From Elysia chlorotica (lineage: Eukaryota > Mollusca > Gastropoda > Plakobranchidae), in the NCBI GenBank assembly GCA_003991915.1, contig RQTK01000078.1, forward strand, positions 488,113 to 552,112: 64,000 nucleotides of DNA, written 5' to 3'. The position numbers and the translations under genes were made by a program. Below, one piece after another: positions 50,346 through 63,967 of the stretch (positions within the stretch are counted from its first letter, which is position 1; each line of letters starts with the position of its first letter). Under the pieces are notes generated by a model. That model was not told the DNA's origin and did no database searches. It was given only the letters and a program-made list of their open reading frames with translations.

Positions 50346-53300
50346 GAAATAAACACGCCAAATTAATCGTGTGTTAAAAGGTCGGTAAAGCGTTGGGTAG
50401 CAATTACGAGGAGAGGTTTTACATTAAACATATCCATAATTATGTCTCTTCCCCAATACGTTTTTGCTTTGTTTAGAAGATCGTTTTCGGACTGAGGCTA
50501 TTATGATTTACGGCGAAAATTGTCATTAATTGGATTATCATTATAGAAGTAGATAAGTTGTATTCTGGATTGTAAGCCGCTTCTATTTATCAAACACCGT
50601 GAGTTAATTTCTGTAGATAAGTTTGATTAAAAATGACTGGTATACAAATCAATTGGACATGTATTTAATAGTAAATGCATTTCATAAGTTATTCAAATGA
50701 TCACAAACTGCAGGGAACAGGCTCCAAGAGTTTAATTTCAAACATGTTTGTAATAAATTGCTAAGCAAACGGCTGCACATACGCGTTATTATTTTGTTTA
50801 CCTAACACAAGATTCATTTTCCACAGAACAACACAGAAGGATTTTCCTGATCACCGCAGAAATATAAGTTGCGTATTACATGTATAGAGTTTAATAACAT
50901 GCCCTCGCATTGAATAATGCTCCGGTACTCCGGTTAGAAATACGGCATGTGCGGAAATAGTCCTACCGAAAAAAAAAACAACTTCCAACTAGAAAACTTT
51001 GCACCTCGAAAATATGTTAGCGCACCTTGAATATTGTTTGGATTTAATTTTGTGTAAGCTTGATTTTTCCAGAAGATTATCTCCATTTTGTGGGATCAAA
51101 GATGGCATGCATCCTTAAATCCAGCTCTACCTAGTGACCGTCTCCTGGACCAGAAACGAATGTTTTTAAGCAGCTTAATCTCAAACCAAAATGTTTGGTT
51201 TTTCCAACGCCCCACACTGGTTTCGCAATTTTAGTGTCTTAAATGATTTTGTGTTTTAATAATATATAATACTAGTTGAAGGCCCGCGAATTCGCGCGAT
51301 TAAAAGTTCACACGAATACCTATGTTGGGATTGATGTTATGTTGACAGAATATATGCACCGTCTTTGTTTCAGCCGGTAAACTAGTGCAAGTAGATGATT
51401 CATAGTTATATAATTATAATGAAACAACTTCCCTTCCATGAACTCAGTCCCCCAGCCTAGTAAATAATAAGAGAAAATGGATATCGGACTTTAAAGGAAT
51501 TTTCAGACACCTATGGCATAATCACCAAGAAACGACGTCGTAGAACTTAAACATATGTCTTTCTTTTTTTGTGCAAATAAAAAAAAAGTATTCTCTCCAC
51601 TTTAATAGGTAGCCCATAAAAGACAGCCTCGAAGCTAAGGTGCATTTAGCCTATGCACAAAGTTATAAAAATATACAATTTAAACTTAAATGTATTCGAG
51701 AGTCGTACATAAGTAACTATTATAAACTCGGGTTTAATGCTACAATAGATATTAACTTAAAGTTTAGGAGTTTTACGATTGAAAAAGACGCCCAGTGTTA
51801 TACTTTTGCATACAAAAAATGTTGAATGTGAACTTGAGATTACTTCTGTCTTGTATGAGAAGTATAAAAGTTTCTATCACGGTAAATATAGGTTGAAATT
51901 AAAGACGGCCGTGTTATCGTCATCAGCAACTGAAAACGATGATTATTGTAATGATATTTGTAAATAAACAAATCAAAACAAAGACAAAATAAAACGAAAA
52001 TAACAACAAAAAAGTCAAATTAAAAAGCTTAACAATTCACAAACACGCACACACCGAAAAAAACACACGAAAAAACTCCACAACAAAACAAACAATAAAC
52101 AACAAAGAAAACAACACAAAACGGATACTATTATGCGTCGCACAATAATAATGCTGCTCTTCAAAACTGTCTATCAATAATGCCAATCCAAATATATATT
52201 TTTCTTATCTACCATCTTGATACACAAGAAAGCTTCGAGGAAGTTTTGTATTGTATTTATTGTTAATAATATTTATCAACGCTATTATGCACCATGTACA
52301 ATCAATATTAGTCCTACGGATCTTTGTAGTAAACAGTTGGAAGAAAAATGACCCAAAACTCAGACCTTATCGAAGGCCGGCATTACAACGCCTCAGTTTT
52401 GATTGATGGACATAATAGTTTGACCCTATCACGGCCGCTTGATTGGTTCTTTGGTGAACACAGGTGAACAACGGATGCACAAGGATATCGGCGCAGACTG
52501 CTTTTTGTCTTGCCCAGTCATGGAACCAACACAATCATGGTCACCGTAATTCCTGGTTGACCGTTAATCAAATCAACAGCCGCGGTGACTGAGATCCCTG
52601 CCCATTGATGGACAGTGGTCAATGAAAGGAGAACTCGTTACCAACGGAGACAATTGGTGCTTGATGAGTTTTGTATTGTTTCTGAGGTTGTTAGGATCGG
52701 CGAGTTGATAGCGTCTAGGACGGGAGACAGACTTGTAAAATGAGAAGCGATAGCATACTAGTTTCTCATGGTGCTCTGATACAGCTGTTTTCTTAGAGAG
52801 ATTTATAAATAATGCTGGAAAACGAACGAGCAACGTAAACGCATTCCCAAGCATTGAAAGTTCAATTTGGAAGGCTGATCTGCACTAATGGTACCAGAGA
52901 CTATATTTAGTGAGACGTTTTACAAAACGAGTTTACAATGCTTTTGATACGGAAAGCTAGCGTAAAGCATGCTCATTCTATTCCTTTATTGAAATAAAGT
53001 CGTTTGAACAATGTTCCGACTGAGTTTATACTAAATTTAAAGAAGGAAGCAACCCACTTTTATAACAATAAACCCCCTTTTTTATCGTGACCCATATACT
53101 CAGAGTCCTCGCTGTAAAACCTCTCACTATTTCACGCTCTCTGATGGTACGGTAAAAACACTTGCGCTGGTTATTTGTCACTCTATTTAACATCTCCAAA
53201 ACCGCTAAAAGTAACATTTATAAGGCTAGGTAGTAAAGGAAAAAATATATAAAAAAGGCACCAGTCCAGCGGGCAGCGTAAACGATGAGCCCGTTGCCTG

Positions 53301-53477
53301 TATCTACTATATCTAGGCCTTTCTCTTTTTATGTGAATCTTCTTTTTTCTGTGTATCTCCTATCTGTCTGACGCTTGTCTTCTTCCATAATGTGCTGCTT
53401 TGTCTTTATCTCTGTCTCTCTGACTCCCTCTGTTTTTTTTTCTATCTTCTTCTTCATCTCCGTCCCTGTTTCTCTGT

Positions 53478-53478
53478 A

Positions 53479-53511
<33 letters not shown>

Positions 53512-53539
53512 GTGTGTCTGCTGTCTGTCTGTCTCTGTT

Positions 53540-53572
<33 letters not shown>

Positions 53573-53643
53573 GTCTGTCTGTCTGTCTGTCTGCCTCTCT
53601 GTCTCTCTCTGTCTCTGTCTCTGTCTCTGTCACTCTCTCTCTC

Positions 53644-53685
<42 letters not shown>

Positions 53686-53934
53686 CCTCTCTCTTCGTGG
53701 CAATCCACATTGACATGGTTTTCTGTATGGAATCACATTCTGCCCCATGTATGGCGCTACCGGCGAGTGATATTATCAACTTCCGTGGCTTTGTTGTGTT
53801 TGCTGCTTGGGAAAACAAATTGTCCGCTGTGGGTTCGGAGGGCTCGGAGCTTCTTCTTCGGCTGTTGTGCTTGAACAACGGAGTCAAATATCGGAAACTA
53901 TAAACGTTTAGTGGGGATCACTAATTGGATACGA

Positions 53935-53986
<52 letters not shown>

Positions 53987-53997
53987 TACAGACAGAC
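53478..53997. repeat. (TCTG)n/(TC)n block and nearby (GA)n tract
   Basis: About 220 bases of CTGT and CT repeat (53478-53695), then after 240 bp of unique sequence a GA repeat (53937-53997) in inverted orientation. Confidence 0.92.
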
Positions 53998-55679
53998 AGA
54001 GACATACTGACAGAGACTGAGGCAGAGACAGAGAGATCGTATTTGTGAGAGAAGAAAAAGAAGAAGAAAAAGAACAAGAACAAGAAAAAGAAGAAGGATT
54101 ACTCCATAAAGAGACGGAGAGACAAGCATAGGGAAAGTGAGACCTAAACGTCGCAGCGAGATTGAGACAAAAGTTGTGGGGAAAAAACCGTCAGTAAAAG
54201 TTGAAAGATCCAAACAATTCAAAGCGTTTGCGTGAAATGAAGATAGAGAAAAAAAAAAGACTGTTCAATGGAGAGCAAAAAGGAATGAATGTTGGAAGAA
54301 CTATAGGCCTACGCCTTTTTTGTACACTTCGTCTATGTTTATTCCTTTCCTTATCCCCATCCTCTCCCCCGCCCCCCTCTCTCTCTGTCTTGCTCTCTCT
54401 CGATCTCTCTTTCTCTCTGTGTTTTTCTCTTTCCTAGGAGTATTTTGTATCTCGCTACCTCTGTGGGAAAAGCAGAAGAATCTCTAGTTTCAAAGTAGCC
54501 GGTAGTGTTTGCGTAAAGAAAGAACACTGGTCTACTTTGTCTTTTCCTCATTGATTGCTCTCACCTAAAAAGTCTACAGTTTTTCTCTTTTTAACTTTAT
54601 CTCACTCACGCAATGATTATACTATCTTACAGTGGCCCTCTCACTCTCTGTCTGTCTTTCTCAAAAGTACGCTTTCACGCTTTCTACCACAATCCTCCTT
54701 CTTTTTCTCAAACAGCAATCATTCCTGTAATCCGCAGCTTGCGGTTAAATCGTAATCCTTCATGCATATTTTGAAAAATTCACTCGATCTCATGCAGTAA
54801 ATTAATGTTTATTACCTAGCTTTTCTAAAAAGCATCTGCCAATTTTAACTCGTTTCAATTGAGATGAAAATACTTATAATAATAAACAGCTTTTTGTAAA
54901 ATATGCAGGAGAAGCCCAGAAAAACTGATAATTTTGTCCAATCCTCCGCGCACGATAATCGAAAAACTACGCGATGCAAAGCAAACGAATCAAATAGTTT
55001 TTTCAACCACAGAAGAAAGAAATCAAATTCAACAAAAACCTAATGCTTGACTGGGTCAGAAAGACATATGTGTCGAAATACAATAAATTTTGTTCAAACC
55101 AAACACAATAATAACAAACAAACCGAAAGATAAAAAATATTCCATACAAACTGAAAAAAAAAGAAAATACGATAATACACAAAGTAAAACACAAAGATAA
55201 TGCCTTTATTTTTCTAGACCCTTCAATTCTTTTTCGACTTTGAAAAGAGCACCCAATGACACTAGTTGATTTTTCAGCGTTGATGTTGACTTGAAAAATG
55301 TTGCTCTATTTGGTAGTCATTTAGCTGGATGTGCACTTGAGTGCCAATTGTGGCACCTTTGTTTTGTTAAACACGGGAAAGGAAAGAAAAAGAGACGGGG
55401 ATTTCAATACTTCAAGATTCTGCGGTTGAAGGAAGGAAAAACTGGCAAGGTTAGACTGCTCTTCATTTTTCAGTGGTTAATAAATTATGGTTAAAAATAT
55501 CGGACTTTCAACAGGTGCGTAGTTATTCAAAAAATGAAAGAAATCGTAGGTGTTGCTGAAAAAAAATGTTTCAGACAAAAATCTGAAACTTATTTTTTTT
55601 CTTCTTTTTTAGCTCTATAATTGTATGTGCATTTTCAATTCTTCACCGGTCTAAAGATTTGTTTAATTTCTTTCTTCAC

Positions 55680-55690
55680 ACACACACACG

Positions 55691-55743
<53 letters not shown>

Positions 55744-55993
55744 CGCCCCTTTTTTTTCCATTAAAACCATGTACGTCATACTACGCATTTCCACATTAAT
55801 TTTGTCGATCCCTCCTCCTCAGTGTTCTTTTCTTTTCTTTCATTCTTATTTTCTTATTTTCCTCCCGTCGCTCTTCACCCAATATCTCTGCCTCACTGTC
55901 TATCTTTCTCTCTATTCGTAACAGAGGTCTCTTTCTCTCTATTTTTTCCTTTTTTATCCTTATCCTTTTTTCTTTCACCCTCTCTCTCTCTAG

Positions 55994-56040
<47 letters not shown>
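55680..56040. repeat. (CA)n and (TC)n tracts
   Basis: A short CA repeat joined to 50 bases of TC repeat (55680-55741) and a second TC tract (55980-56040). Confidence 0.92.
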
Positions 56041-56044
<4 letters not shown>

Positions 56045-56292
56045 GCTTCCCCATATTAAATATACAACATTTCTGACTGCTTTGCAGACATTACCTACAT
56101 CCCCAATGCTTCGTCAACCATTTTAAGCCTAACATTTTTTATCTCTCTCTCATTTGCTTCCCCATATAAAGTATTAGAAATGTTTTTTTTGTGTGTGTTA
56201 CCTTCTTAATATACAACATTTCTGATTACTTTCCAGACATTTCCTTCATGGATCCCCAGTGTTTCGTCAACCATAATAAGCCTACATTTTTT
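56041..56292. repeat. Old tandem duplication, about 110-140 bp unit
   Basis: Two units (56041-56140 and 56152-56292) share CATTTGCTTCCCCATAT, TATACAACATTTCTGA, CCAGACATT/GCAGACATT, TTCGTCAACCAT and AAGCCTA.CATTTTTT in order. The second unit has a T/GT-rich insertion. Confidence 0.8.
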
Positions 56293-56739
56293 CAGACTTC
56301 TTTCTTCCCATTAATAGTTCTGCACTAAAAAAACACACACCCCAAAACCAACATTTTGTCTGCAAGGAACAATAACGATTTTTATGAATGATAGGTGACC
56401 CATGGCACCCCTTTCGGCTTGAATTTCAGACATCAATGGATTTTTCATTAAGTTTTTGATCGGCTCAAGTTAAAAACTGAACTGAGTGAACCTACATACT
56501 CATAAAGCCCACTCGGCAGATATGAAAACAGAATAAGTCCAATTTAATCTGCCTTTCTTTATTTTGCTTTGAGCCCCAAAATGAGCGATTAAAGGGGACT
56601 TAATGTTTTTTAACAAATTGAAATTGAAGAGCTTTATCACCCCCTTTTAAGAGGTTTTGTATGGGCAGCAATATAAACACTAACAGACGTGTGGCACACA
56701 CATAAACATAAATACACACATTGACGGGGGTTTGAGTTT

Positions 56740-56990
56740 GAGTTTGGGTTTGGTATTAACGTCCAACATCAGCACTATATAGGTTATATTGTGGACGGGC
56801 CCCAAGACGGACGTCTAACATCTTTATGTGCTGCCACACACAAGTCAGGGCCGGGATACCATAACTCCTGTCTCAGCGGGTCACATTATACTGACACCGA
56901 CCCAACCAGTAGGGAACGCAACTGCCAGGATTCGAACTCGGGACCTTTTGCGTCGAAAGCCGATGTTCTATCCCTGGTCCCCACGCACAG
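56740..56990 (-). mobile_element. Family A SINE copy with B box
   Basis: Plus-strand text includes TATATTGTGGACGGGCCCCA, CTGCCACACACAAGTCAG, TCACATTATACTGACACCGA and CCCAACCAGTAGGGAACGCA, then CCAGGATTCGAACTCGGGAC, the antisense of a canonical B box (GTTCGAATCC). This copy shows best that the family is tRNA-headed. Confidence 0.7.
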
Positions 56991-57059
56991 AGTAAATGAC
57001 GACTGGTTCTGATAAGGGTAGAAAAATTGAAGTTGTCTTTGCCTCTGACTATATGTCTG

Positions 57060-57180
57060 TCAGTCTGCCTCTTTCTCTTCCTCTATCTTTCTCTCTCTCT
57101 CTCTCCCTCTCTCTCTATGTCTCTCTCTCTTTCTCTCTCTCTCAATCTCTCTCTCTCTCTCTCTGTCTCACTCTCTCTTA
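57060..57180. repeat. (TC)n-rich tract
   Basis: Imperfect TC repeat with TGTC and TTTC interruptions. Confidence 0.9.
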
Positions 57181-57729
57181 TCCTGTCCGAAGAATTTGCC
57201 ATCCGTCTTCGGGACTATCCATTCTTGTGCTATTTGGAACTTTCTTTTTTTTTTTTTTTTATTAATCGAAAGAGAAATAATTACGCACAAGGAGCAAACA
57301 CAATAGGGAAAGTGTTTGGGTTTTCCCGATGCTTTTAGATAAACATAAATAAAAAATGACGGAAAAAATTGAATTGAACTGAGTCCATGCGGAAAACCCA
57401 ATTTTTTTTCCGAGGCGTGGGGGATAATATGGTTCTAAATTGATAAAGAATAATGTAGTTATCGTTGAGTAATCAAGGTTATTGTTTTGTGTAGATTGTG
57501 GATAGGAAAAGGTAGTCAAAGAAGAAAGAAAAGATTTAGATAAAAAATGATCACCGTGATGTTGGAAATTCCAGAACATAATGAAAATACTTACATGTTT
57601 GAACCGCTCCATGCCATAATATAATTATTATGCTGCTTCTTCTCACTACGCATTGATATAGTAAAAGGGGAAACAACAACAACAACAGCAGCTTTTGAAA
57701 AAATGTCCCGACTTTTGTTTTGTCGCATT

Positions 57730-57770
<41 letters not shown>

Positions 57771-57841
57771 ATTCTTCTCTTTTCTCCTCCTCTCTCTTTG
57801 TCTGTATGTCTGTTTTCCGTCGACTTGTCTGTCTATATCAA

Positions 57842-58407
57842 NNNNNNNNNNNNNNNNNNNNNNNNNNNNNNNNNNNNNNNNNNNNNNNNNNNNNNNNNNN
57901 NNNNNNNNNNNNNNNNNNNNNNNNNNNNNNNNNNNNNNNNNNNNNNNNNNNNNNNNNNNNNNNNNNNNNNNNNNNNNNNNNNNNNNNNNNNNNNNNNNNN
58001 NNNNNNNNNNNNNNNNNNNNNNNNNNNNNNNNNNNNNNNNNNNNNNNNNNNNNNNNNNNNNNNNNNNNNNNNNNNNNNNNNNNNNNNNNNNNNNNNNNNN
58101 NNNNNNNNNNNNNNNNNNNNNNNNNNNNNNNNNNNNNNNNNNNNNNNNNNNNNNNNNNNNNNNNNNNNNNNNNNNNNNNNNNNNNNNNNNNNNNNNNNNN
58201 NNNNNNNNNNNNNNNNNNNNNNNNNNNNNNNNNNNNNNNNNNNNNNNNNNNNNNNNNNNNNNNNNNNNNNNNNNNNNNNNNNNNNNNNNNNNNNNNNNNN
58301 NNNNNNNNNNNNNNNNNNNNNNNNNNNNNNNNNNNNNNNNNNNNNNNNNNNNNNNNNNNNNNNNNNNNNNNNNNNNNNNNNNNNNNNNNNNNNNNNNNNN
58401 NNNNNNN
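57842..58407. other. Assembly gap (566 N)
   Basis: A run of N that ends directly at a (TAA)n tract. Any open frame across it is meaningless. Confidence 0.99.
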
Positions 58408-58473
<66 letters not shown>

Positions 58474-58591
58474 GAATAAGAATAATAATAATAACAATAA
58501 TAATGGTAATAAATATTGGTTTTGTTTTATTCTTCTCGTCCCTCACATAAAATTCCTGTGTTAATTAAAAAGGATTTTAGAAAGCATATAA

Positions 58592-58636
<45 letters not shown>
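58408..58636. repeat. (TAA)n and (GA)n tracts
   Basis: About 95 bases of TAA repeat abut the gap (58408-58504), and 42 bases of GA repeat follow at 58595-58636. Confidence 0.95.
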
Positions 58637-58637
<1 letters not shown>

Positions 58638-58736
58638 AGATTAATCTAGACAGACAAGTAGACGGAAAAACAGATATACAGACAAAGAGGGAGGAGGAGA
58701 AAAGAGAAGAATGGTATGTGTGTGTGTGTAGGGAGA

Positions 58737-60224
58737 AAAACCTTTCAACACTCCACTGATTGGTACCTTGATACACTGAACATTTTAGCAAAGGTAGAGT
58801 TAGTAAGAGGAGAAAAATTGCGCGGAGTGAGTCTATCCAGACATGCGCTAATTCTGAAGAGATAGATCCAGAAAATGGCGAAAAGGAAGAATTCCGAAGC
58901 CACCCTAGTAGCGCGCCACAGATCGTTTCATTCACGGCTCGCAATTTACCAAGCAGTTACTGAGGAAGTAAATCAAGGTGTAACAGGCTAACAGCCCGAT
59001 GCTTATCGCACCGTGAGAGTCAAAACAATGTCGTGACTAGACCTGGACTTGTAGATTCTAGATCTACCATGGACGGGTAGCGATGTCGGAGAGAAAATGA
59101 TAAGTCTTGTTAGCTTTCATGTGGTTCACTGTTCGTGAATGTTTTTTTTTTTTTTCTCGGCCGGGAACGGTGTTAAAACTTGGACAGATAGTTACACCGG
59201 AATGATGGAGTTTACATGTGGGTTTTAGGAGTTTTTAGGGATAGTAAAAATTATATTTCAGCAGAAGGTTTGTGATTTTAAAGGCTTCAATAAACTTGAT
59301 GCAGTCCTAAATGATGCGTTTAACAAAAATACTGTTATTTTCTATGTTCGATTTCTTCCCATTGATTCCATTCCCAGAGAGACAAACAAATAGATAGATA
59401 GACGGAGAAATAGAGAGAGAGAGGGGGGAGAGAGATAGAGAGAGGGAGAAAGAGAGAGAGAGAGTTTGTGTGTGAGAGTGACAGAGAACCTAAAAGACAC
59501 AGAGAGATTGATAGAAGATAGTTCGATAGAAAGACAGACAGGCAAACAAACAAATAGACTGAGGCATACAGAAAATAATAACGAAAGGGGTAAACAGATA
59601 TGTAAGAGAAAAAGACAGAAACAAATCCCTGATTAAAGAAATGTTTTAAAAGAATTTGTAATAAGACGTTCATAATGAAGAAAACAGGCTTGGGAGGTTG
59701 GCATACAGTATGGTTCATCTAGACAATAGACTCGTTTACAACCTCGTTAACAACAAAAATTAAAGCAATGTAATATTGTCCAAATTTCAAATTTTATAAA
59801 AAAATCCTAAGATAGAATCCAAAAAATTTAAATCTGTACTTATCATCTCTATCTCAACAGCTGTTTCAGTGTGTCTATGATTTCCCCCACCCTGGTTTCC
59901 AGAGTATATGATTGAACGACAAAAAGTTTGTGTTCCAGCCCTGTTCAGTGAGGCTCTTTGTATACACTTGTCCAGCTCATACTGCTACGCTGGTGATGGA
60001 TTATCTGATGAAAGATTTCGCTCGCTCTCTTTCAAATAGTATATTGAAGAGTCGGTAGACATAATTATGGTTTAGAGTGGAAGGCGTTGAGGTAGGTCTC
60101 TGAAGGGGTAAGCAGCTGGTGGCAAAGAAATGCAATTACTGTGGGGATTATGTTATACAAAGAACCACAGTAAGGGCGGAGAAAAACAGGGATGCAGAGT
60201 TAAAAACCCTAAAAAAATTAGAGA
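58737..60224. other. Stretch without a recognised gene
   Basis: Mixed sequence with a (GA)n patch at 59405-59465. No exon or promoter could be supported. Confidence 0.5.
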
Positions 60225-60233
60225 GGTAGATAG

Positions 60234-60274
<41 letters not shown>

Positions 60275-60954
60275 TAGAGAGAGGGAGAGAGAGAGAAGAG
60301 AGGGGATAGGGGGAGGGAGAATGGAAATGATTTCAAATCAACTGGGAAAGGGAAACGTAAAGGAGGAGAGTAAAATATAGAAGATTTCTTTTCGGAATTA
60401 TTGTAATTTTCCTAAATAAAACAAAAATGTTGGACCGCTTGGCTGCTAATCCTTTTCCAAAACCTTTTTGGAAAAGGTAAGACAAACAATTAACGTGAAT
60501 ACAGGTTTATGTATAAAAATAGAAGTGGAAATAAAATATATCCTTTATTTTGATGAATAGGAAATACATTTCTATTTTGATCGTTAGGTAACAAAATCAG
60601 GGTGTCCCGAAGTTAGACCTTCAACATCTGACGCCTTTACATTTCATTGCAGTAAAAACGGACATTGTGATGATGTTCTGTAGCACTCATCGACAGATTC
60701 TTATCTTCTGTGATGTTTGTGAGTGCTGGTAAATATTTTACAAACCATAACATCCGGAAAGGTTTTGATTTTTAAACACATTTCTGACTGACAAGTGACA
60801 AGTCTAGGCAAGCAGAGTTGGGTTACTTTACGCGCTTTACCCTTAAAAGTCATCTTACACATCTCTTGTGTCAACATTGCAAATTTAAATAAAATAATTT
60901 GGTTATTTTAAGAGAGCAAAAGATAAAGATGTAGGTAGGTAGGTAGGTAGGTAG

Positions 60955-61019
<65 letters not shown>

Positions 61020-61052
61020 CAGATAGATATAGAGATAGATAGATAGATAGAT
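60225..61052. repeat. (GATA)n/(GA)n and (GGTA)n-(GATA)n tracts
   Basis: GATA repeat running into GA repeat (60225-60300) and, further right, five GGTA units changing to a long GATA repeat (60930-61052). Confidence 0.93.
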
Positions 61053-61959
61053 CTAGCTTTGTAATCTTAATGAATAAAAGTATTGAAATTACAAATTGCA
61101 CAGAACAGTGCAGCCGGAACCACTGTAAAGACGAAAGAAATGAGTCCATGAGGCATGTGTTACAAACGTTACTAGCTGCTCACTAAAGGAAGAATAATAG
61201 AAATATGCTCTTGTTGCATTTTATATACCTACGATGTAACTTTGTTTTTCCTGAGGAGAAAGAATAATCTTTTTTATTTCTTTACTATCACTCGGTCTCT
61301 TCGAATTTCTCTGTTTCAGTGGTTGAAATCAGAGAAGATCATAACCGAATGAGCACACAACTATCTGGGTGTTTTTCTAACAGCAATGCATATTGTTTTT
61401 AGAGAATTCCTCCATTTCTCTTTCCTGACGGTTCGTTGCGCGAGCGCGGAATCCACGCCGAGAGTGTGAAAAGTACAGGAGATGAGCTGGAACCAATAAA
61501 TCTCGCAAACTGTTCGCTCATGCAGCGCAATTTACTGTCTTCTCCTTTCCTCTTAGTGTTTTGTTATTCAGTGAGCTCGGCCGGCATCCTGACGGGTAAC
61601 TCTATCCAGTGAATGGCACTGCGGCTATGGCAGGAGTCAAACATGCCAGTGGATAACAGACTGCCAACCCATCAAACCATCAAAGAGTAGAGTGTTTAGT
61701 CTTAAAGATCTAGCAAAATGTGTACTTCGGATATGCTTTTTGGCGCAAGTTTGGCAGGACTGGGATGCAGTCGTAGGGGAGAGGATGTAGATATAGATGG
61801 TGAGCAGTAGAAAGGAATGCTCACTGCTCACTCAGTTACAGATGGCAGCGCGGCGAGGAAGAGTCGCATCTTTGAAAAATCATGGAATTCCAAAAGAAAA
61901 GGCGTCACGAGAATTTTAATCATCTTTAACTTTGCGGACAGTTTGATGCATATATTATT

Positions 61960-62164
<205 letters not shown>

Positions 62165-62379
62165 AAATGAATGATGGCTTACAAACAGGTAGGCCTACGT
62201 TTTTGTTTACCAGACAGTCCCAAAACATTCAGGGCTAATACTTCTTACATTCTTTGAAACAATTACGGTAATGGAAAATACTTTCACAAATGTTGTGGAA
62301 GGAACAATCTTGATGTATCCGGAGATGGTAGTTTTAGGGAGGAAAGGGAGTTGGACACCTAGTGGCTGTGCATATATCA

Positions 62380-62742
62380 GATATATCTGTTTGAAACAGA
62401 GTGGTGGTGTATATATGTATGAAACACAGACGGTGAATACATGCTTGACACACAGTCGCTGTGCATATATCACATAATTATTGAAACACAATGGCTGTGT
62501 ATATCTATATGACACACAGTGTATATCTATATGACACACAGAGGCTGTGAAGATTTGAATGACACACAGAGATGGTGATATATATATATATGACCCAAAG
62601 AGGCTGTGAATATCCATTACACACAGGGGCTAACACACAGAGGCTGTGTATATGTGTATAAAGTATCTTAAGAGGCTGTGTATATCTATTACACACAGGG
62701 GCTAACACACAGAGGCTGTGTATATGTGTATAAAGTATCTTA
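62380..62742. repeat. Minisatellite with GACACACAGAGGCTGTGTAT motif
   Basis: Repeats of variable length (about 30-70 bp) all carry ACACAG.GGCTGTG.ATAT. The last two units are nearly identical over about 68 bases (62605-62672 and 62672-62742). Inside each unit CACAG and CTGTG are self-complementary. Confidence 0.85.
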
Positions 62743-63967
62743 TCCTTTAAACACCCATCTCTTTTTCAATATTCGAAACCAAGATTTAGGCTTAAACCAC
62801 AATTTTTTTTTAATTTCGAGGCGAACGACCTACCTCATGAAAATACGGAGACCACTACTATTTATTTAAACATATTACTAAGACTCTAAGCTATGCATTA
62901 TTTTATATGTATTTTTTATTTGTATTTTATATGTATTGCTTTACTTAAAGAGGAAAGAAGAGAAAACATAGTTTGCAATGAATTCCCATCTAGTTTGGAA
63001 AAATAAACACCATTTTTGTGTGAAGTGGGCAATTCTACTGGAATAATCCTGGTTAATAGGGGAGCGATGTGAATGATGGATGCCAATCTGACAGCAATAC
63101 TTCGTAACCTTCACGGCTGTAATTCGTCGGAAACCCAAGCCAGCAGCGATGTGCACAATTATCGCGAAATCTAAACGATATAATTATTTGGTTACAAGTT
63201 GTGGAGAGAGATAGAAGTTAAGTCGGCTTCAGCTTGATCTTTCGCTGCTGCGATCAAGTCAAGATGAATTTACTCACTTCAGAGGGAGAGAAGCAGAAAA
63301 GACATTTTTCACATGGGGTTGAAATGTTGACAAACTAGCCGTCAAGAAACGCAGCGTTAGGTATTTGGACAAAGAGGAATCGCTCCATGCGCACTTAAAG
63401 CAAAGACGACCAATCAAGTTTCGGAAGAAAACAAAACAAAAGTGTGAGGTAACTAACAGACTTGCGGGGAGAATACGGATAGTGCCTATAACTAATTATC
63501 AACTATCTCGAAATCTCATAGCCTAGCAAGTTAGACACAATAAGCAAGATTTCGTGAAGTAAACAAACAAGGCCAGTTGATGAGAGGAAGAGAGCAATAA
63601 CGGGAGAGAGGAGGTAGAGGGGTTGACAAAAAAAAGACTGGATTATATAGTTGATATAACACTTTCCTAACTGGCGCTGTTGCTATTAACACCGACAGAT
63701 TTACAATAAAGCTAATTAGCATTTCCCATATCACATACAAATTACCCTTTTTAGAACTCATTCATGTGATTTTCCGATGCATAGGCAATTTTACTTATGT
63801 CCAAAGTGATAAAAAAACGCAGTACACCAGAAGACAAGACACTTAGGGCAGCACGTACAACATGCCTTATTAGCAAGGTCCGAATAATTGGGTGGTTTTA
63901 ATTACATATACCTAAAAGTTCCCTTAATCCAGGGTTTAAGTTTGTAGCCTCTTTGTACGGTACTTAC
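62743..63967. other. Stretch without a recognised gene
   Basis: Unique-looking sequence to the window end. No exon was supported other than the edge candidate listed separately. Confidence 0.5.

Larger units (their letters stand above)
50306..57732. other. Region upstream of Wnt5, no gene recognised
   Basis: AT-rich with several repeat patches listed separately. Around 51270-51320 the text ACTAGTTGAAGGCCCGCG then AATTCGCGCGA looks like the edge of a repeat. Open frames at 51640-51970 and 52573-52854 have no recognised motif. A Wnt5 promoter is expected somewhere to the right but was not located. Confidence 0.5.
57733..58730. repeat. Inverted repeat flanking an assembly gap
   Basis: The left arm (57733-57838) and right arm (58646-58730) are reverse complements over about 80 bases, with a few mismatches: (CA)n, CCATTCTTCTCTTTTCTCCT, TTTGTCTGTATGTCTG and CGACTTGTCTGTCTA. 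Between them lie the N gap, a (TAA)n tract and a (GA)n tract. Confidence 0.85.

Noticed and set aside
57695-58564. Long frames of 219-289 codons
   Set aside because: They run across the N gap and microsatellites and have no meaning.
62380-62742. CRISPR array
   Set aside because: Repeat and spacer lengths are irregular, units overlap, and the context is a eukaryotic genome; it is a minisatellite.
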